A stretch of 5,272 bases of DNA from an uncultured Porphyromonadaceae bacterium (lineage in GTDB: Bacteria > Bacteroidota > Bacteroidia > Bacteroidales > Muribaculaceae). Below are positions 5,265 through 5,272 of this stretch, one piece after another. The position numbers and the translations under genes are program-made. How positions within the stretch are numbered: the first letter of the stretch is position 1; the number at the start of each line of letters is the position of its first letter. Where the stretch lies: the NCBI GenBank assembly GCA_947178655.1, contig CAMWZB010000090.1, forward strand, positions 1 through 5,272, written 5' to 3'. The notes beneath the pieces are model-generated. The model was not told the origin of the DNA. It was given only the letters and a program-made list of their open reading frames with translations, and searched no databases.

Positions 5265-5272
5265 TTGTACAG
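5231..5272 (+). CDS. Possible start of a rightward gene running off the window
   Basis: A frame stays open from ATG 5231 to the window end (MWPYYLFFVN, then MIVQ), with a second in-frame ATG at 5261. The second would leave a leader of about 70 nt after the rightward promoter and place the hairpin wholly in the 5' untranslated region. Fourteen codons cannot identify a protein. It is listed because a good promoter points at it. Confidence 0.25.
   Translation, partial: MWPYYLFFVNMIVQ

Noticed and set aside
1..5272. CRISPR array, tRNA, rRNA, insertion sequence, toxin-antitoxin or phage genes
   Set aside because: No regularly spaced repeats, cloverleaf-type sequence, transposase motifs or terminal inverted repeats are visible, and nearly all bases are taken by the genes listed.

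Overview
The window looks like chromosome from a Bacteroidales bacterium. A gut Muribaculaceae- or Bacteroides-type genome with moderately high GC is my guess, but it is not provable from 5.3 kb. Three things support this: both promoters I can find fit the Bacteroidetes TTTG / TAnnTTTG type rather than -35/-10, no start codon has an obvious Shine-Dalgarno sequence, and the proteins have Bacteroidetes-like character (a short HMA-AraC regulator and a membrane-anchored S41 protease next to dCMP deaminase).

Layout. Bases 1-2389 are rightward: the C-terminal ~200 residues of a YafV-type omega-amidase (nitrilase superfamily), an 81-nt gap, an AraJ-like MFS exporter, and a small regulator that overlaps the exporter by 17 nt and joins an N-terminal heavy-metal-associated (HMA) domain with a CxxC site to a C-terminal AraC-type DNA-binding domain. 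Bases 2399-5040 are leftward and tightly packed: dCMP deaminase first, then a PDZ/S41 carboxy-terminal processing protease, then 5-formyltetrahydrofolate cyclo-ligase. The two blocks converge with only 9 nt between stop codons. Bases 5041-5272 form a divergent regulatory region. It holds a leftward promoter almost touching the dCMP deaminase start codon, a short palindrome, and a rightward promoter followed at once by a terminator-like hairpin and the possible start of a gene that leaves the window.

How the parts may work together. The leftward block looks like one transcription unit from the promoter at about 5045-5076. Two of its products feed one-carbon and thymidylate metabolism: dCMP deaminase supplies dUMP, the thymidylate synthase substrate, and the cyclo-ligase returns 5-formyl-THF to the active folate pool. 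The protease between them is a cell-envelope function. In the rightward block the overlap of exporter and regulator suggests co-expression, and the regulator's CxxC site makes a metal- or thiol-responsive control circuit the most interesting hypothesis here.

Main anomaly: the S41 protease reading frame is broken once, between about 4298 and 4312, exactly where the PDZ domain begins, while both halves are otherwise well preserved. This is either a real recent frameshift or a sequencing/assembly error. No CRISPR array, tRNA, rRNA, insertion sequence or prophage gene is visible, and I found no complete undescribed multi-gene system. The nearest candidates are the HMA-AraC/exporter pair and the hairpin leader at the right edge.
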